Notes: a model not told the origin generated them from the sequence alone. Shown: positions 52,291 to 63,100, numbered from the stretch's first letter. The stretch: 64,000 nucleotides of DNA from an uncultured Opitutales bacterium (GCA_900548275.1 URJY01000001.1:1-64000); one strand, 5' to 3'. Made by a program: numbers and translations.

Positions 52291-53124
52291 ATGAAAAAAT
52301 TTTCCGCATTTCTTGCGCTGGCTTTTGCCGCGTTGACGCTCGTCGGCGCGGAGTTCGACTTCGACGCAAAATTCAAACAGGCGCAAAACGGCGACGCAGC
52401 CGCGCAAAACGAAATCGGCGAATATTATGCCGACGGCGGACGCGGAAAATTTCCGCCCGACTACACCAAGGCGATAGCTTGGTGGCAGCTTGCCGCAAAC
52501 AACGGCAATCCGCGCGGGCTTACGAATCTCGGCGCGTCGTTCTACTCGGGCAAGGGCGTTCCGCGCAATTCGTACAAGGCTCTCGAATGCTGGCTCGAGG
52601 CTGCAAAACGCGGCGACGCCGAGGCGCAATACCTGATGGGGCAGGCGTACAGCGGCGGAATCTCGGTTCTGCCCGACGTGAACACCGCCGTCTTCTGGTG
52701 GGACAAAGCCGCCCAACAAAACCATCCCAAGGCGCAGTTCAATTTGGCGTTCGCATACGCAAAGGGGCAGGGCGTGCGCGAGCGTAACCTGCAGAAGGCT
52801 TTCGAGCTTTGGAAAGCCGCCGCCGAACAGGGACATCTTCAGTCGCAGGTTTATCTCGCGCTCTGCTATTTCACGGGCGACGGCGTAAAGCCCGACCTGC
52901 AAAAGGCCGTCGCAATCTGGACGAACGCCGCCGAATTCGGCAACCGCGAAGCCCGCAAGTATCTCGGCATTTTGTATGCAAACGGCACGGGCGTAAAAAG
53001 GGATGTCGAACACGCCAAGTATCTTTTCAACCTCGCAGCCCAACAGGGCGACGAGGAGGCGGCTAAGTATTTGAACCAGCTGCGTCTGGACACGTCCGTT
53101 CCCGCCCCGAAGGGCGTGAAGTAG
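52291..53124 (+). CDS. exported Sel1-repeat protein
   Basis: A 277-residue protein with a signal peptide of about 20 residues and six or so Sel1-like repeats of around 36 residues, each with the pattern A-x-x-x-L-G-x-x-Y-x-x-G and KAxxWWxxAA (for example AIAWWQLAANNGNP and AVFWWDKAAQQNHP). Sel1 repeats form helical solenoids used for protein contacts in the envelope. Its partner is unknown. A three-codon reading frame (ATG AAA CCA TGA) starts nine bases upstream and its TGA overlaps the start codon. Confidence 0.9.
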   Translation: MKKFSAFLALAFAALTLVGAEFDFDAKFKQAQNGDAAAQNEIGEYYADGGRGKFPPDYTKAIAWWQLAANNGNPRGLTNLGASFYSGKGVPRNSYKALECWLEAAKRGDAEAQYLMGQAYSGGISVLPDVNTAVFWWDKAAQQNHPKAQFNLAFAYAKGQGVRERNLQKAFELWKAAAEQGHLQSQVYLALCYFTGDGVKPDLQKAVAIWTNAAEFGNREARKYLGILYANGTGVKRDVEHAKYLFNLAAQQGDEEAAKYLNQLRLDTSVPAPKGVK

Positions 53125-53126
53125 CG

Positions 53127-53167
53127 GAGCCGCGCGCGCCGCCCGTCGGTCGGGGCGGCTCTTTTTT
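53127..53167 (+). terminator. terminator of the Sel1-repeat gene
   Basis: GAGCCGC pairs with GCGGCTC around a GC-rich loop; six T follow. Confidence 0.88.
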
Positions 53168-53215
53168 ATTTTGCTTTTTTCGGCGCAATGGGGTAGTCTG
53201 CGCGCGTTTTATTTG

Positions 53216-55105
53216 ATGAAGCTGTTTTTGACATTCTTGGGGCGCGTAATCGCGTCGATGCCCGATTGCGTTAACGATTCGTTTTGCAAATTCGTCGGAT
53301 GGCTCATCTACGCGTTCCCGCTCGGCAGAATATCGGTTGCGCACTCGAACATTGCGCACGCATTCCCCGATATGCTGCGCGCAGAGCGCAGGGAAATCGC
53401 GTACCAGTCGTGCAGGCGGATGGTCGAAATGGCGTTGTTCGTGTTGGCAAGCCCGTATCTTTCTGTCGAAAATCTGCGCTCGCGCATAGTCATCGACGAC
53501 TTCGTTTTGGACGAGCTGAAAAAGCTCGGCGCGAATCCGCACCCGACGGTTCTGATGATTCCGCATTTCGCGATGATGGAGACAATCACGATGTTTCCGA
53601 TTTTGGTCGCCGACAAAACACCGCCCGCGGGCGTGTTCTACCGTCCGTTCGACAACAAGGGGCTTGAGGACTGGGTGAAGTCGAGCCGCCAGAGGTTCGG
53701 GGTTGAGCTGCTCTCGCGCAAAAAGGGGCTGCTTGCCGCCGTGAAATTTCTGCGCGAAAACGGAATCGTCGCCGTCCTTTTCGACCAGAAGACATACTCG
53801 GGCGAACGCACTTTTCTGCTCGACCGCGTGTGCACTACAAGCGACTTGGCGGGTATTCTCGTCGAGAACGGCAGGGCGCGCTGCGCCGCATTCTGGGCGA
53901 CCCGCACGGGTTTCTGGCGTTCGCGGATAGGCGGCGTTTTCTTCTCGGGCAAAACGAAAGAGGAAATCACGTTCGAGGGCAACGAGTGGCTTTCCGAAAA
54001 ACTGCGCACCGACCAAACCGCGCGCTTCGACTGGCTCTGGCTTCACCGCAGATGGCAGGTGGGCAACGAACGCTCCGACGCGCTCGGGCTGAAGTTCGAC
54101 CTTGAAAGCATACAATACGCGCTCGCGCGCAAAGGGCTTGCCAAAGTTCCGCGCAAAACGCGCATACTCATAACAGTGCCCGACTCTTTCCGCGAAACGC
54201 TCGCGCTTCTTCCGCTCGTTCGCCTGCTGCGCAAGTCGCGCGCCGACGCATTCGTATCGCTGCTTGTCCAGAACAAATTCGCAACGGCGGTGCGCCTGTT
54301 CGGGGTCGCCGACGAGGTCGTTTCCGTGCCCGACAGGGAGGACGGCTTTTTCGCGCGTTGCGCCGCTTTCCGCAGGCTCGCCGACCGCTACGCCGACACC
54401 CATCTGATTTTTCCCGACTCGCCCGCCGACGACATTCAGGCGTATCTTGCGGGGGCGCATGTTCGGCTTGCCATAGAGCGCGGACGCAAACGCAGGTTCG
54501 TTTCCGCCGTCTACAAGCCCGACGCCGCGCATTCGGCGGAACACGTCGTTCTCGAATACACCGATTTTATGCGCAAGTTCGGACTTCGCGGCGAGCCGGA
54601 TTTTTCGCCGCTTCGCAAGAACCGCGCGACTGGAAATCCGCACAGGATAGCCGTCATTTGCGGCGGCGAGGGCGTACACGCGTGGAGCGTGGAAAAGTGG
54701 TGCGGGCTTATCCGCGCGCTTTCGGCGAAAATTCCCGACGCAAAGTTTGCCGTCTTCGGCGGCGAAAGCGACTCGCGCACGGCGTTCGAGATAGCAAAAC
54801 ACGCCGAGTTTGCGGATGTCGAAAATTTTGCCGAAAAGCGCGGGCTTGCCGAGAGCGTCGAGGAAATCGCAAGCTGCGCAGTGGCGGTCGGCACCGACTG
54901 CGCCCAGACGCACATGGCAAACGCGCTCGGTCTGAAGACGGTTGCAATTTACGGGGCGACGAACCCGCTGCGCTCGGGCTTCGTGTTCGACGCGCCGTTT
55001 TCTGAGGTCGTTCCGCGCGGCTGCCCGATTCAGGGCGGCGGTTCGGTATCGGACAACGAAATAGCCGACGTCGAATCGGCGGTATTATCATTTATCAACA
55101 AGTAA
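53216..55105 (+). CDS. LpxL-type acyltransferase fused to family 9 glycosyltransferase
   Basis: A 629-residue fusion. Residues 1-300 match lipid A acyltransferases (LpxL/LpxM): PHFAMME holds the catalytic His117-x4-Glu122, followed by FYRPFDNKGLEDWV and VAVLFDQKT. From about residue 312 it turns into a heptosyltransferase-like GT9 domain (ILITVPDSFRETLALLPLVR, VICGGEGVHAWSVEKW, VGTDCAQTHMANALGLKTVAIYGATNP). The two activities normally come from separate proteins in lipid A and core synthesis. The ATG at 53216 opens a hydrophobic helix. No stop or frameshift separates the halves. It is followed after 11 bp by purT. Confidence 0.9.
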   Translation: MKLFLTFLGRVIASMPDCVNDSFCKFVGWLIYAFPLGRISVAHSNIAHAFPDMLRAERREIAYQSCRRMVEMALFVLASPYLSVENLRSRIVIDDFVLDELKKLGANPHPTVLMIPHFAMMETITMFPILVADKTPPAGVFYRPFDNKGLEDWVKSSRQRFGVELLSRKKGLLAAVKFLRENGIVAVLFDQKTYSGERTFLLDRVCTTSDLAGILVENGRARCAAFWATRTGFWRSRIGGVFFSGKTKEEITFEGNEWLSEKLRTDQTARFDWLWLHRRWQVGNERSDALGLKFDLESIQYALARKGLAKVPRKTRILITVPDSFRETLALLPLVRLLRKSRADAFVSLLVQNKFATAVRLFGVADEVVSVPDREDGFFARCAAFRRLADRYADTHLIFPDSPADDIQAYLAGAHVRLAIERGRKRRFVSAVYKPDAAHSAEHVVLEYTDFMRKFGLRGEPDFSPLRKNRATGNPHRIAVICGGEGVHAWSVEKWCGLIRALSAKIPDAKFAVFGGESDSRTAFEIAKHAEFADVENFAEKRGLAESVEEIASCAVAVGTDCAQTHMANALGLKTVAIYGATNPLRSGFVFDAPFSEVVPRGCPIQGGGSVSDNEIADVESAVLSFINK

Positions 55106-55116
55106 GGAGAATTATT

Positions 55117-56301
55117 ATGACAAAAATCGGCACACCATACAAATCGAATTCGACAAAGGCAATGCTGCTCGGTTCGGGTGAACTGGGGCGCGAGGTCGCG
55201 ATTGAGCTGAAGCGGCTCGGGGTGGAGGTAGTCGCGGTAGACCGCTACGCCGACGCCCCCGCAATGCAGGTAGCCGACCGTTCGCACGTCATATCGATGC
55301 TCGACGGCGGCGCGCTCGAACAGCTCGTCCGCGCCGAAAAGCCCGACTTCATCGTTCCCGAAGTCGAGGCGATTGCAACTTCGAAGCTTCTCGAACTCGA
55401 AGCCGACGGCTTCCGCGTAGTTCCCACGGCAAAGGCGGTGAACCTGACGATGAACCGCGAGGGAATCAGAACTTTGGCGGCGGAAACGCTCGGGCTGAAA
55501 ACTTCGCCCTACGCCTTCGCATCCGACAGGGCGGAGTTCGACAGGGCCGTCGAAAAAATCGGAATGCCGTGCGTCGTAAAGCCCATTATGAGCTCTTCGG
55601 GACACGGGCAGAGCGTCGTCCGCTCGCAGTCCGACGTCGAGCACGCGTGGGAATATTCGCAGTCGGGCGGCAGGGCAGGCGGCGGACGCGTGATTGTCGA
55701 GGGCTTTGTGGATTTCGACTACGAAATCACACTGCTTACTGTGCGGCACAGCGGCGGAACTTCGTTCTGCGAGCCGATAGGGCACAGACAGGTCGACGGC
55801 GACTACCGCCAGAGTTGGCAGCCTTATCCGATGTCGGCAAAGTCAATCGAGGCTGCGCGCGACGTTGCGAAGAAAATTACCGACGCGCTCGGCGGCTACG
55901 GAATCTTCGGCGTCGAGATGTTCGTAAAGGGAGACGAAGTTCTGTTCAGCGAGGTCTCGCCGCGCCCGCACGACACGGGAATGGTAACGATGATTTCGCA
56001 GAATTTCTCGCAGTTTGCGCTTCACGCGCGCGCGATTTTGGGCATACCGATTGCGAAAATCGAAAACTACGGAGCGTCGGCGAGCAGAGCGGTAGTGGTG
56101 GAAGGCAATTCGGATATGGTCGAATACGAAGGGCTCGACAAAGTTCTTTCGCGTCCCGACACCGATATGCGGCTTTTCGGCAAGCCGTCCGTCCACGGAC
56201 ACCGCAGAATGGGCGTGCTGCTCGCGCGGGGCGAAACAATCGAAAAGGCGGACAAGATCACAGAGGAAATGCTCGCCGATTTGAAAATAAAGCTCTATTA
56301 A
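55117..56301 (+). CDS. purT: formate-dependent GAR transformylase
   Basis: A 394-residue ATP-grasp enzyme that formylates glycinamide ribonucleotide with formate and ATP, the third step of purine synthesis, without tetrahydrofolate. GSGELGREVAIELKRLG, PEVEAIAT, PIMSSSGHGQSV and EVSPRPHDTGMVT are diagnostic. AAGGAG lies eight bases before the ATG. Using free formate fits an anaerobe with pyruvate-formate lyase; that is inference. Confidence 0.96.
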   Translation: MTKIGTPYKSNSTKAMLLGSGELGREVAIELKRLGVEVVAVDRYADAPAMQVADRSHVISMLDGGALEQLVRAEKPDFIVPEVEAIATSKLLELEADGFRVVPTAKAVNLTMNREGIRTLAAETLGLKTSPYAFASDRAEFDRAVEKIGMPCVVKPIMSSSGHGQSVVRSQSDVEHAWEYSQSGGRAGGGRVIVEGFVDFDYEITLLTVRHSGGTSFCEPIGHRQVDGDYRQSWQPYPMSAKSIEAARDVAKKITDALGGYGIFGVEMFVKGDEVLFSEVSPRPHDTGMVTMISQNFSQFALHARAILGIPIAKIENYGASASRAVVVEGNSDMVEYEGLDKVLSRPDTDMRLFGKPSVHGHRRMGVLLARGETIEKADKITEEMLADLKIKLY

Positions 56302-56337
56302 AAAGTCTCCGCGCGGGAATGCCGCAACGACCTTTCG

Positions 56338-56374
56338 AAAATCCGCAGCCACACTTAGGTTGCGGATTTTTTTT
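56338..56374 (+). terminator. purT terminator
   Basis: AAAATCCGCAGCC pairs with GGTTGCGGATTTT (one G-T pair) and a T-run follows. Confidence 0.93.
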
Positions 56375-56532
56375 GTCTGTGTTTTGCGCTTTTCAAAGAT
56401 AAAACAACAGATTAAAAGAAAATTCATATTTTAATTTGACTTTGTTTTATGAATTTGTTGGAGTCTGAGCAAAGACGGGGGTTGTTGTGCGCTGCGGTAT
56501 TCCCGTCGCAATGTTTTTATTTGGCAGCATTT

Positions 56533-59500
56533 ATGAAAAACAAATATATATCGATTTTCGTTCTCGCCTTTTCCGCCGTCGCGCATTCGTTTGCGGGGGC
56601 GGCGGGGGATCCGCTCAAAACCGAATTTCTGGAGCTTGATTTGGAGCGTGTGGCAAACGCCGTAGCCGATATGGAAAAGACCTTTCCGCAATATCCGAAA
56701 GGCCGTTCGTCGGAAATCGCGGCGATGCGAAAAGAGTACGACGCGGTCAAAAAGGGCGTGCTTGCGGGCGACGGTGCGGCGCGCGAAAGGGCGCGCAAAA
56801 TGCTCGACTCGTCCCGCGCGGCGTTGCTCGACAATCCGCTTGTAAAAGGGCGTAAGATACTCGCGCTCAAAAAGCACAATCCGCTGCCCGACGCCTACCT
56901 TTGGCTTCCGTATGCGCGCAAGGGCGGCAAGCTCGAGCCGATGACAATCGCCGAGCTCAAGAAAAAGGACGTAAACGTAAACTACCTAAAACTCGGGCTT
57001 CCGTGCAACTGGCAGGGCAACCACTTCCTGCGCGGCATGGCGGGGCAGGCGGAGGACTCCATTTGCGAAATTTCGCCCGACGGCGAAGTCAAGACAATCT
57101 ATCAGCCCGACGCGCGCAATCCAATCACCGATTTGTGTCTGAATTGGGATGCCGATAAAATCCTGTTTTCGTCGATATCGCCGAAGGGCAACTGGGAGCT
57201 TTACGAAGTTTCGGCGCAGGGCGGCAAGCCGCGTCTGATGACGCCCAACATCCACGCCGACATCGACAACTACGACGGCGTTTACACGCCCGACGGCAAC
57301 ATAGTCTATTGTTCCACCGCCTCATACGCGGGTGTGCCGTGCGTCTACGGGGTCGACTACGTGGGCAACATCTTTTCAATCGACCCGACTTCCGACAACC
57401 CGCAGGAGCGCGAAAACACAATCCGACAGCTCACTTTCGAACAGGACCAAGACTGGATGCCGCGCATAACCCCCGACGGGCGCGTTCTCTACACGCGTTG
57501 GGAGTATTCCGACAATTCGCACTACTTTTCGCGCATAGTTATGTGTATGAACCCCGACGGAACGAATCAGCATTCGTACTACGGCAGCAGCAGCTACTGG
57601 CCGAACTCGCTTTTCTATTGCAGGCAGATTCCAGACAATCCGAATATGTTCGTGGGCATTGTTTCGGGACACCACGGAATGCCGCGCACGGGCGAAATGC
57701 ATCTGTTCGACGTAAGGCGCGGCAACCGCGAGGACGAGGGGCGCATCTACCAGTTCGGGGCGCACGGCAAGCCCTACAAGGCGGAGATTAAGGACGAGCT
57801 TACGTTCGAGTCTTGGCCGAAGTTTCTGCATCCGTATCCGCTTTCGGAAAAGTACTTTCTTGCGTCGATGCGCCGCAGCGAAAACGAGCAGTTCGGCATT
57901 TATCTGCTCGACACTTTCGGAAACATCACCGAGATAAAACGCCTCGACGACTACTCGCTGCTCGAGCCGATTCCGCTCGTCAAGACGAAACGTCCGCCCG
58001 CCGTCGCCGAACGCCGCGACGACGATATGAAATACGGCACGATGTATCTTAGCGACATCTATGCGGGCGAGGGTTTGCAGGGCGTTCCGCGCGGAACGGT
58101 CAAGGCGTTGCGCCTTTTCGAGTACCACTTTGCCTACCGCGACACGGGTATGCACGACGTAATCGGCTACGAGGGCCCGTGGGACGTAAAGCGCGTTCTC
58201 GGCACTGTGCCCGTCTACGAGGACGGTTCGGCGGCTTTCAAAATTCCCGCAAACACGCCGATTTCAATTCAGCCTCTCGACGCGGACGGCAGGGGGTTGG
58301 CGTTGATGCGCACTTGGACGGTCTCCATGCCGGGGGAAACGCAGAGCTGCGTGGGCTGCCACGAGCGTTCGAACGAGACCGTTCCGTTCACGGCAAACAT
58401 TGCCTCGCGCCGCCCGCCGTCGGAAATCAAGCCGTTCGACGAAAAGGTTGACGGATTTTCGTTCGACCGAAAAATCCAGCCGATACTCGACCGCAACTGC
58501 ATTTCGTGCCACAACGCCGAAACGAGCGCAAAAGACGGCCGCCCGAATTTCGCCGACACAAAGAAACTTTGGAAGCACTTCGGCGCGTCGTATCTTGCAC
58601 TTCACCCGTACGTGCGCCGCCCCGGGCCCGAGTGCTACCAGCGCGTGATGACGCCGCTCGAGTACTATTCGGCGGACACCGAACTTGTGCAAATGCTCCG
58701 CAAGGGGCACCACGGCGTGCGGCTGTCGGACGCCGAAATGCGTACGCTCTACACTTGGATTGACCTCAACGTTCCGTTCCTCGGCACGTGGAGCGAGTAC
58801 CGCCCCGTCAAGCACGACGGCATAGAGCGGCGGAAATACTTCCTCAAAAAATACGCAAAGAAAGATTCTTCGCCCGAGGAAATCCATTTGAAACGCGTTC
58901 AGCCCGAGGCTAAAAAGCCCGTCGAAGAGCCGCGCCACGCTGCCGCCGCGCCGAAAGTTGCGGGCTTCCCGTTCGACGCGAAGACGGCGGCGGAAAAGAT
59001 TGCCGCCGAAAATCTGCCGCGCGAAATTTCGCTTCCGCTCGACGGAAAAACCGAAATGAAGCTTGCGCTCATCCCGTCGGGAACTTTCGTGATGGGCGCG
59101 AACGACCGCTATTTCGACGAGGGGCCCGCGCGGATTCAAAAAATCGAAAAGCCTTTCTATATGGGCGAAATCGAAGTTTCGAACGCGCAAATCAGAACGG
59201 TTCTCAAAAACCACCACTCGGGTTGGCTCGACCGCCACTACAAAGACCACACCCACGAGGGCATTCCGATTAACGGCGACGAACTGAGCGCGGTTCGCGT
59301 AAGTTTGGCTGAAGCCGAAAAGTTCTGCGAAATTCTCTCGGAGCGTCTCGGCGTCAAGGTTTCGATTCCGACCGAAGAGCAGTGGGAATGGGCTGCGCGC
59401 GCGGGAAGCGACGGGCAGTATTGGTTCGGCGGCGGAGACTATTCAAAGTTCGAGAACCTCTCCGACGTAAACACGAAGAAGTTCGCCGAAGCCCTCGCCG

Positions 59501-59916
59501 TGCGCAAAAAACTCGACAAAAACGGCAGGGACGTCGGCATTATGTACGACCTTCTTCCCCAGAAAAAGCCCACAAAGTTCGAAACGTTCATCCCGCGCGA
59601 CGACTTCGCCGACGACGGCAATCAGGTTGTCTGCGCTGGCGGACAATACAAGCCGAACGCGTTCGGACTCTACGATATGCTCGGCAACGTAGCCGAATGG
59701 ACGCGCTCGCCGTATACCGAAACGCTCGGCGGAAAGGTTGTCGAACCGTTGAAATACGTCGTGCGCGGCGGCTCGTGGCGCGACAGGCTCAAGGTTGCCC
59801 GCACAACCTACAGGCGCGATTTCTTCAAGTGGCAGCGCGTGTACAACGTCGGATTCCGCGTGGTAATAGAAGACGCGCAGGCGGCGAAAAAGTTCGCGAC
59901 GGAAAACGCAAAATAG
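56533..59916 (+). CDS. diheme hydrazine-synthase-alpha-like protein fused to a SUMF1 domain
   Basis: A 1127-residue exported giant. The ATG at 56533 gives a signal peptide of about 22 residues; the longer frame from 56449 would hide it. The middle (about 150-580) has propeller-like units (YTPDGNIVYCSTASYAG, RITPDGRVLYTRWEYSDNSHY) as in the hydrazine synthase alpha-type family. Two heme c sites follow: C606VGCH610 and C656ISCH660. From residue 842 a SUMF1/EgtB/PvdO-type domain begins (IPSGTFVMGAN), closing with LGNVAEWT and VVRGGSWRD. The active-site cysteines of formylglycine-generating enzymes are absent from its end. Such fusions are known in PVC bacteria, function unknown; anammox chemistry is not implied. 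Confidence 0.85.
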   Translation: MKNKYISIFVLAFSAVAHSFAGAAGDPLKTEFLELDLERVANAVADMEKTFPQYPKGRSSEIAAMRKEYDAVKKGVLAGDGAARERARKMLDSSRAALLDNPLVKGRKILALKKHNPLPDAYLWLPYARKGGKLEPMTIAELKKKDVNVNYLKLGLPCNWQGNHFLRGMAGQAEDSICEISPDGEVKTIYQPDARNPITDLCLNWDADKILFSSISPKGNWELYEVSAQGGKPRLMTPNIHADIDNYDGVYTPDGNIVYCSTASYAGVPCVYGVDYVGNIFSIDPTSDNPQERENTIRQLTFEQDQDWMPRITPDGRVLYTRWEYSDNSHYFSRIVMCMNPDGTNQHSYYGSSSYWPNSLFYCRQIPDNPNMFVGIVSGHHGMPRTGEMHLFDVRRGNREDEGRIYQFGAHGKPYKAEIKDELTFESWPKFLHPYPLSEKYFLASMRRSENEQFGIYLLDTFGNITEIKRLDDYSLLEPIPLVKTKRPPAVAERRDDDMKYGTMYLSDIYAGEGLQGVPRGTVKALRLFEYHFAYRDTGMHDVIGYEGPWDVKRVLGTVPVYEDGSAAFKIPANTPISIQPLDADGRGLALMRTWTVSMPGETQSCVGCHERSNETVPFTANIASRRPPSEIKPFDEKVDGFSFDRKIQPILDRNCISCHNAETSAKDGRPNFADTKKLWKHFGASYLALHPYVRRPGPECYQRVMTPLEYYSADTELVQMLRKGHHGVRLSDAEMRTLYTWIDLNVPFLGTWSEYRPVKHDGIERRKYFLKKYAKKDSSPEEIHLKRVQPEAKKPVEEPRHAAAAPKVAGFPFDAKTAAEKIAAENLPREISLPLDGKTEMKLALIPSGTFVMGANDRYFDEGPARIQKIEKPFYMGEIEVSNAQIRTVLKNHHSGWLDRHYKDHTHEGIPINGDELSAVRVSLAEAEKFCEILSERLGVKVSIPTEEQWEWAARAGSDGQYWFGGGDYSKFENLSDVNTKKFAEALAVRKKLDKNGRDVGIMYDLLPQKKPTKFETFIPRDDFADDGNQVVCAGGQYKPNAFGLYDMLGNVAEWTRSPYTETLGGKVVEPLKYVVRGGSWRDRLKVARTTYRRDFFKWQRVYNVGFRVVIEDAQAAKKFATENAK

Positions 59917-59965
59917 CAACCGAGAGCGCGCGGGGCTTGGGCTTCCGCGCCGCGTTCGGGCAGAC

Positions 59966-60000
59966 AAAAACCGAGGCTTCCTGCGAAGACCTCGGTTTTT
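59966..60000 (+). terminator. terminator of the diheme gene
   Basis: AAAAACCGAGGCTTC pairs with GAAGACCTCGGTTTTT with one bulged A and a CTGC loop. Confidence 0.92.
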
Positions 60001-60079
60001 CCGCTTTTAGAGTCGGCTGTCTTTTTCGGCAATAGGTTCGGCGGCGGGGAAGTCTGCCTTGATGTGCGTAAGACACGGG

Positions 60080-60123
60080 GCATTCGGCTGCATTCGATGT
60101 CGCGAACGCAGCCGCCGAAATGC
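60080..60123 (-). other. long imperfect hairpin after RND gene
   Basis: GGCTGC-A-TTCG pairs with CGAA-C-GCAGCC, with outer GCATT/AATGC pairing. No T-run follows in either direction. It lies downstream of the minus-strand pump gene and may stabilise its 3' end or act as a weak terminator. Nothing else is evident in 60001-60168. Confidence 0.45.
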
Positions 60124-60168
60124 TTGGCGCGTTGTCCGACTGCCTTTGCTCCTCGGATTCGGGATGGG

Positions 60169-63100
60169 TTATTTATCGAGCTTTGGCTTGCCGAATATCC
60201 TGCGGACGACGTAGTAGAACACGGGGGTCATCAGACAGCCGAGCAGGGTAACGCCTATCATGCCGAACATAACCGACGTTCCGAGCGGCTGGCGCAATTC
60301 GCACCCGGGGCCCGTCCCGTAGGCGAGCGGAACCACGCCGAAGATGAATGCGAACGATGTCATCATAATCGGGCGGAGTCTGTTTTGCGACGCCATCGAA
60401 AGCGCGTGTTGCAGGGTCTCGCCGCGTTCCTCGCGCTGCTTTGCAAATTCGACAATCAGAATCGCGTTTTTGCACGCAAGCCCGATGAGCACGACGAACC
60501 CGATTTGCGCCATCAGGTCGTTGCTGAATCCGCGCAGGTTCACGCCGAAGAGCGCGAAGAAAATCACGAGCGGCACGATGAGAATCACCGAAAGCGGAAT
60601 TGTCCAGCTTTCGTAGAGTGCCGAGAGCAGCAGGAATACGAATATCGCGCAAATCGCAAAGACGTATGCGGAGGTGTTGCCCGCCTTTTTCTCTTCGCGC
60701 GCGATGTCTGTCCACTCGATGCCCATCCCCTGCGGAAGCACTTTTGCGGCGATTTTTTCCACCTCCTTGATGGCTTCGCCCGTCGAGTAGCCCTTTGCCA
60801 CGTTGCCCATAACGTCGGCTGTAAGGTACAGGTTGTAGCGGGAGAGGGCGTTCGGACCGACGTAGCGGCGGATGCTCGCAACAGAGCCGAGCTGCACGTT
60901 TTGCCCGAGCGAATTGGGAATCTTCAGCTTGTACACGTCGGAGATGTCGCGGCGGCTTTCGCCCTCCGCCTGCGCCATAACGCGGTAGACGCGCCCGAGG
61001 ATGTTAAAGTCGTTGACGTACACCGCGCCGAGGTTGTACTGCATTGTCGTGAAGATGTCGGCAATCGACAGGTTCAGCTTTTGCGCGCGTTCGCGGTCGA
61101 TGTCGATGTACAGTTGCGGGTTCGTGGTTTTGAAAGTGGTGTACGCGCTCGAGATTGCGGGCGATTTCTCCATTTCGCCGATGAGCAGTTTTGCGTATTT
61201 TTCTATCGCCGCAACGCCCATACCCACCTTGTCCTGCAACTGGAATTTGATGTCGCCGCCCGACGCCATCCCCGGGACTACCGCAGGGGTATACAGGTTG
61301 ATTTTCGCTTCGGTGATGTTTTCGTTGAGGATTTTGTTCGCCTTGCGCATCAGTTTGTTGATGTCCTGCTCCTTTTCTTCGCGCACGCGGCGGTCGTCGA
61401 GGCGGAATGTCGCCCTGCCGAGGTTGGTGAATTTGTCGCCCGCGATTGTCGTTAGCAGTCGCACGCCCTCCATTTTTTCGTAGAGGATTTTTCCCGCCTT
61501 GTCCATCAGATTGACGGTGCGTTCGAAGCTTGCGCCTGCGGGCAGCTCCATTCGCGCGCTGAAAAAGCTTCTGTCCTGCTTGGGGATGAAGCCCGACGGA
61601 GTGTTCTTGAAGAGGTCGGCAGTCGCCCAGAGCATACCGATATAAACCAGAATCATCACTATCGAGAACTTCAGCAGTTTCAAAATGAGTTTGCCGTAGA
61701 GCGACGCGGTGAAGTCGAAGCACACGTTGAACCCGCGCAGCAGGTAGCCGAAAGTGTAGTGCCAGACGGTTTCGAGTATGCCGCGCTTTTGTTCGTGCCC
61801 GTCTTTGAGGAACAGCGCGCAGAGCGCGGGGGTGAGCGTGAACGAGACCAAGCCCGAAATTACCGTGCTCGAAGCCACCGTCAACGCGAACTGGCGGTAG
61901 AACTGCCCCGAGATGCCCGAAAGGAACATCGTCGGGATGAACGCCGCGCTGAGCACGAGAATGATTGCAAGCAGTGCGCCCTGAATTTGCGTCATAGCCT
62001 TGCGCGTTGCCTCGCGCACGGGTGTGCCGTCTTTCATATTGCGCTCCACGTTTTCGACAACGACGATTGCGTCGTCAACGACAATGCCGATTGCAAGCAC
62101 CAGACCGAACAGTGTCAGGTTGTTGATGGTATAGCCGAACGCCTTCATCACCGCGAACGTGCCGATGAGCGAGACGGGAATTGCGAATAGCGGAATGACC
62201 GCCGCGCGCCAGTTTTGCAGGAACAGCAGTACCACGAACACGACGAGCAGCACGGCTTCGAAAATAGAGCGGTAGACGGCGTTGATTGAGTCGCGCACGT
62301 ATTCGGTTGCGTCGTAGCTTATGGCGTAGTCTACGTCCACGGGGAAGTCTTTTTTCAAGTCTTCAAGCTCGGCGCGGATGCGCTTGACCGTCTCGACCGA
62401 ATTTGTCCCGGGGAGTTGGTACATACCCAGCGTAACCGACGGCTTGAGGTTTACGAAAGATTCGTTTTCGTAGTCGTACGCGCCCAGTTCCACGCGGGCG
62501 ATGTCGCGCAGGTGCACGATTCTTCCGTCGGGCAGATATTTTACGATGATTTCGCCGAATTCCTTTTCGGTGGAAAGTCTGCCCTGTGCGTTGATGAGCA
62601 GTTCGAACGCCGCGCCCGTTTCCTGCGGGGGCTTGTTGAGGCTGCCCGCGGCGACCTGCTTGTTCTGTTCCTGCAGTGCGGCGATTACCTGCATGGGCGA
62701 GAGGTTTACGGCGGCGAGTCTGTCGGGGTCCATCCAGATTCGCATACTGTATTCCTTCGAACCGAACGTCGTAAATTCGCTGACGCCGTAGACGCGCGAG
62801 AGCCTGTCCTGCAACTGCGTGATTGCGTAGTTTGAAAGGTAGATTTTGTCGCGCGTGCCGTTGGGCGAGAAAAGGTTGAGCGTAAGCAGGATGTCGGCGG
62901 AACGCTTTCTTACGGTTATGCCGATGTCGCGCACTTCCTTTGGCACGCGGTTTTGCGCCTGCGCCACTTTGTTCTGCACGAGCACCTGCGCCATGTCGAT
63001 GTCCACGCCCGTTTCGAACGTGATTACGATGTTCCAACTGCCCGTCGGACGCGCCAACGAGCTCATATACGCCATTCCCTCCACGCCGTTGAGCTGCTGC

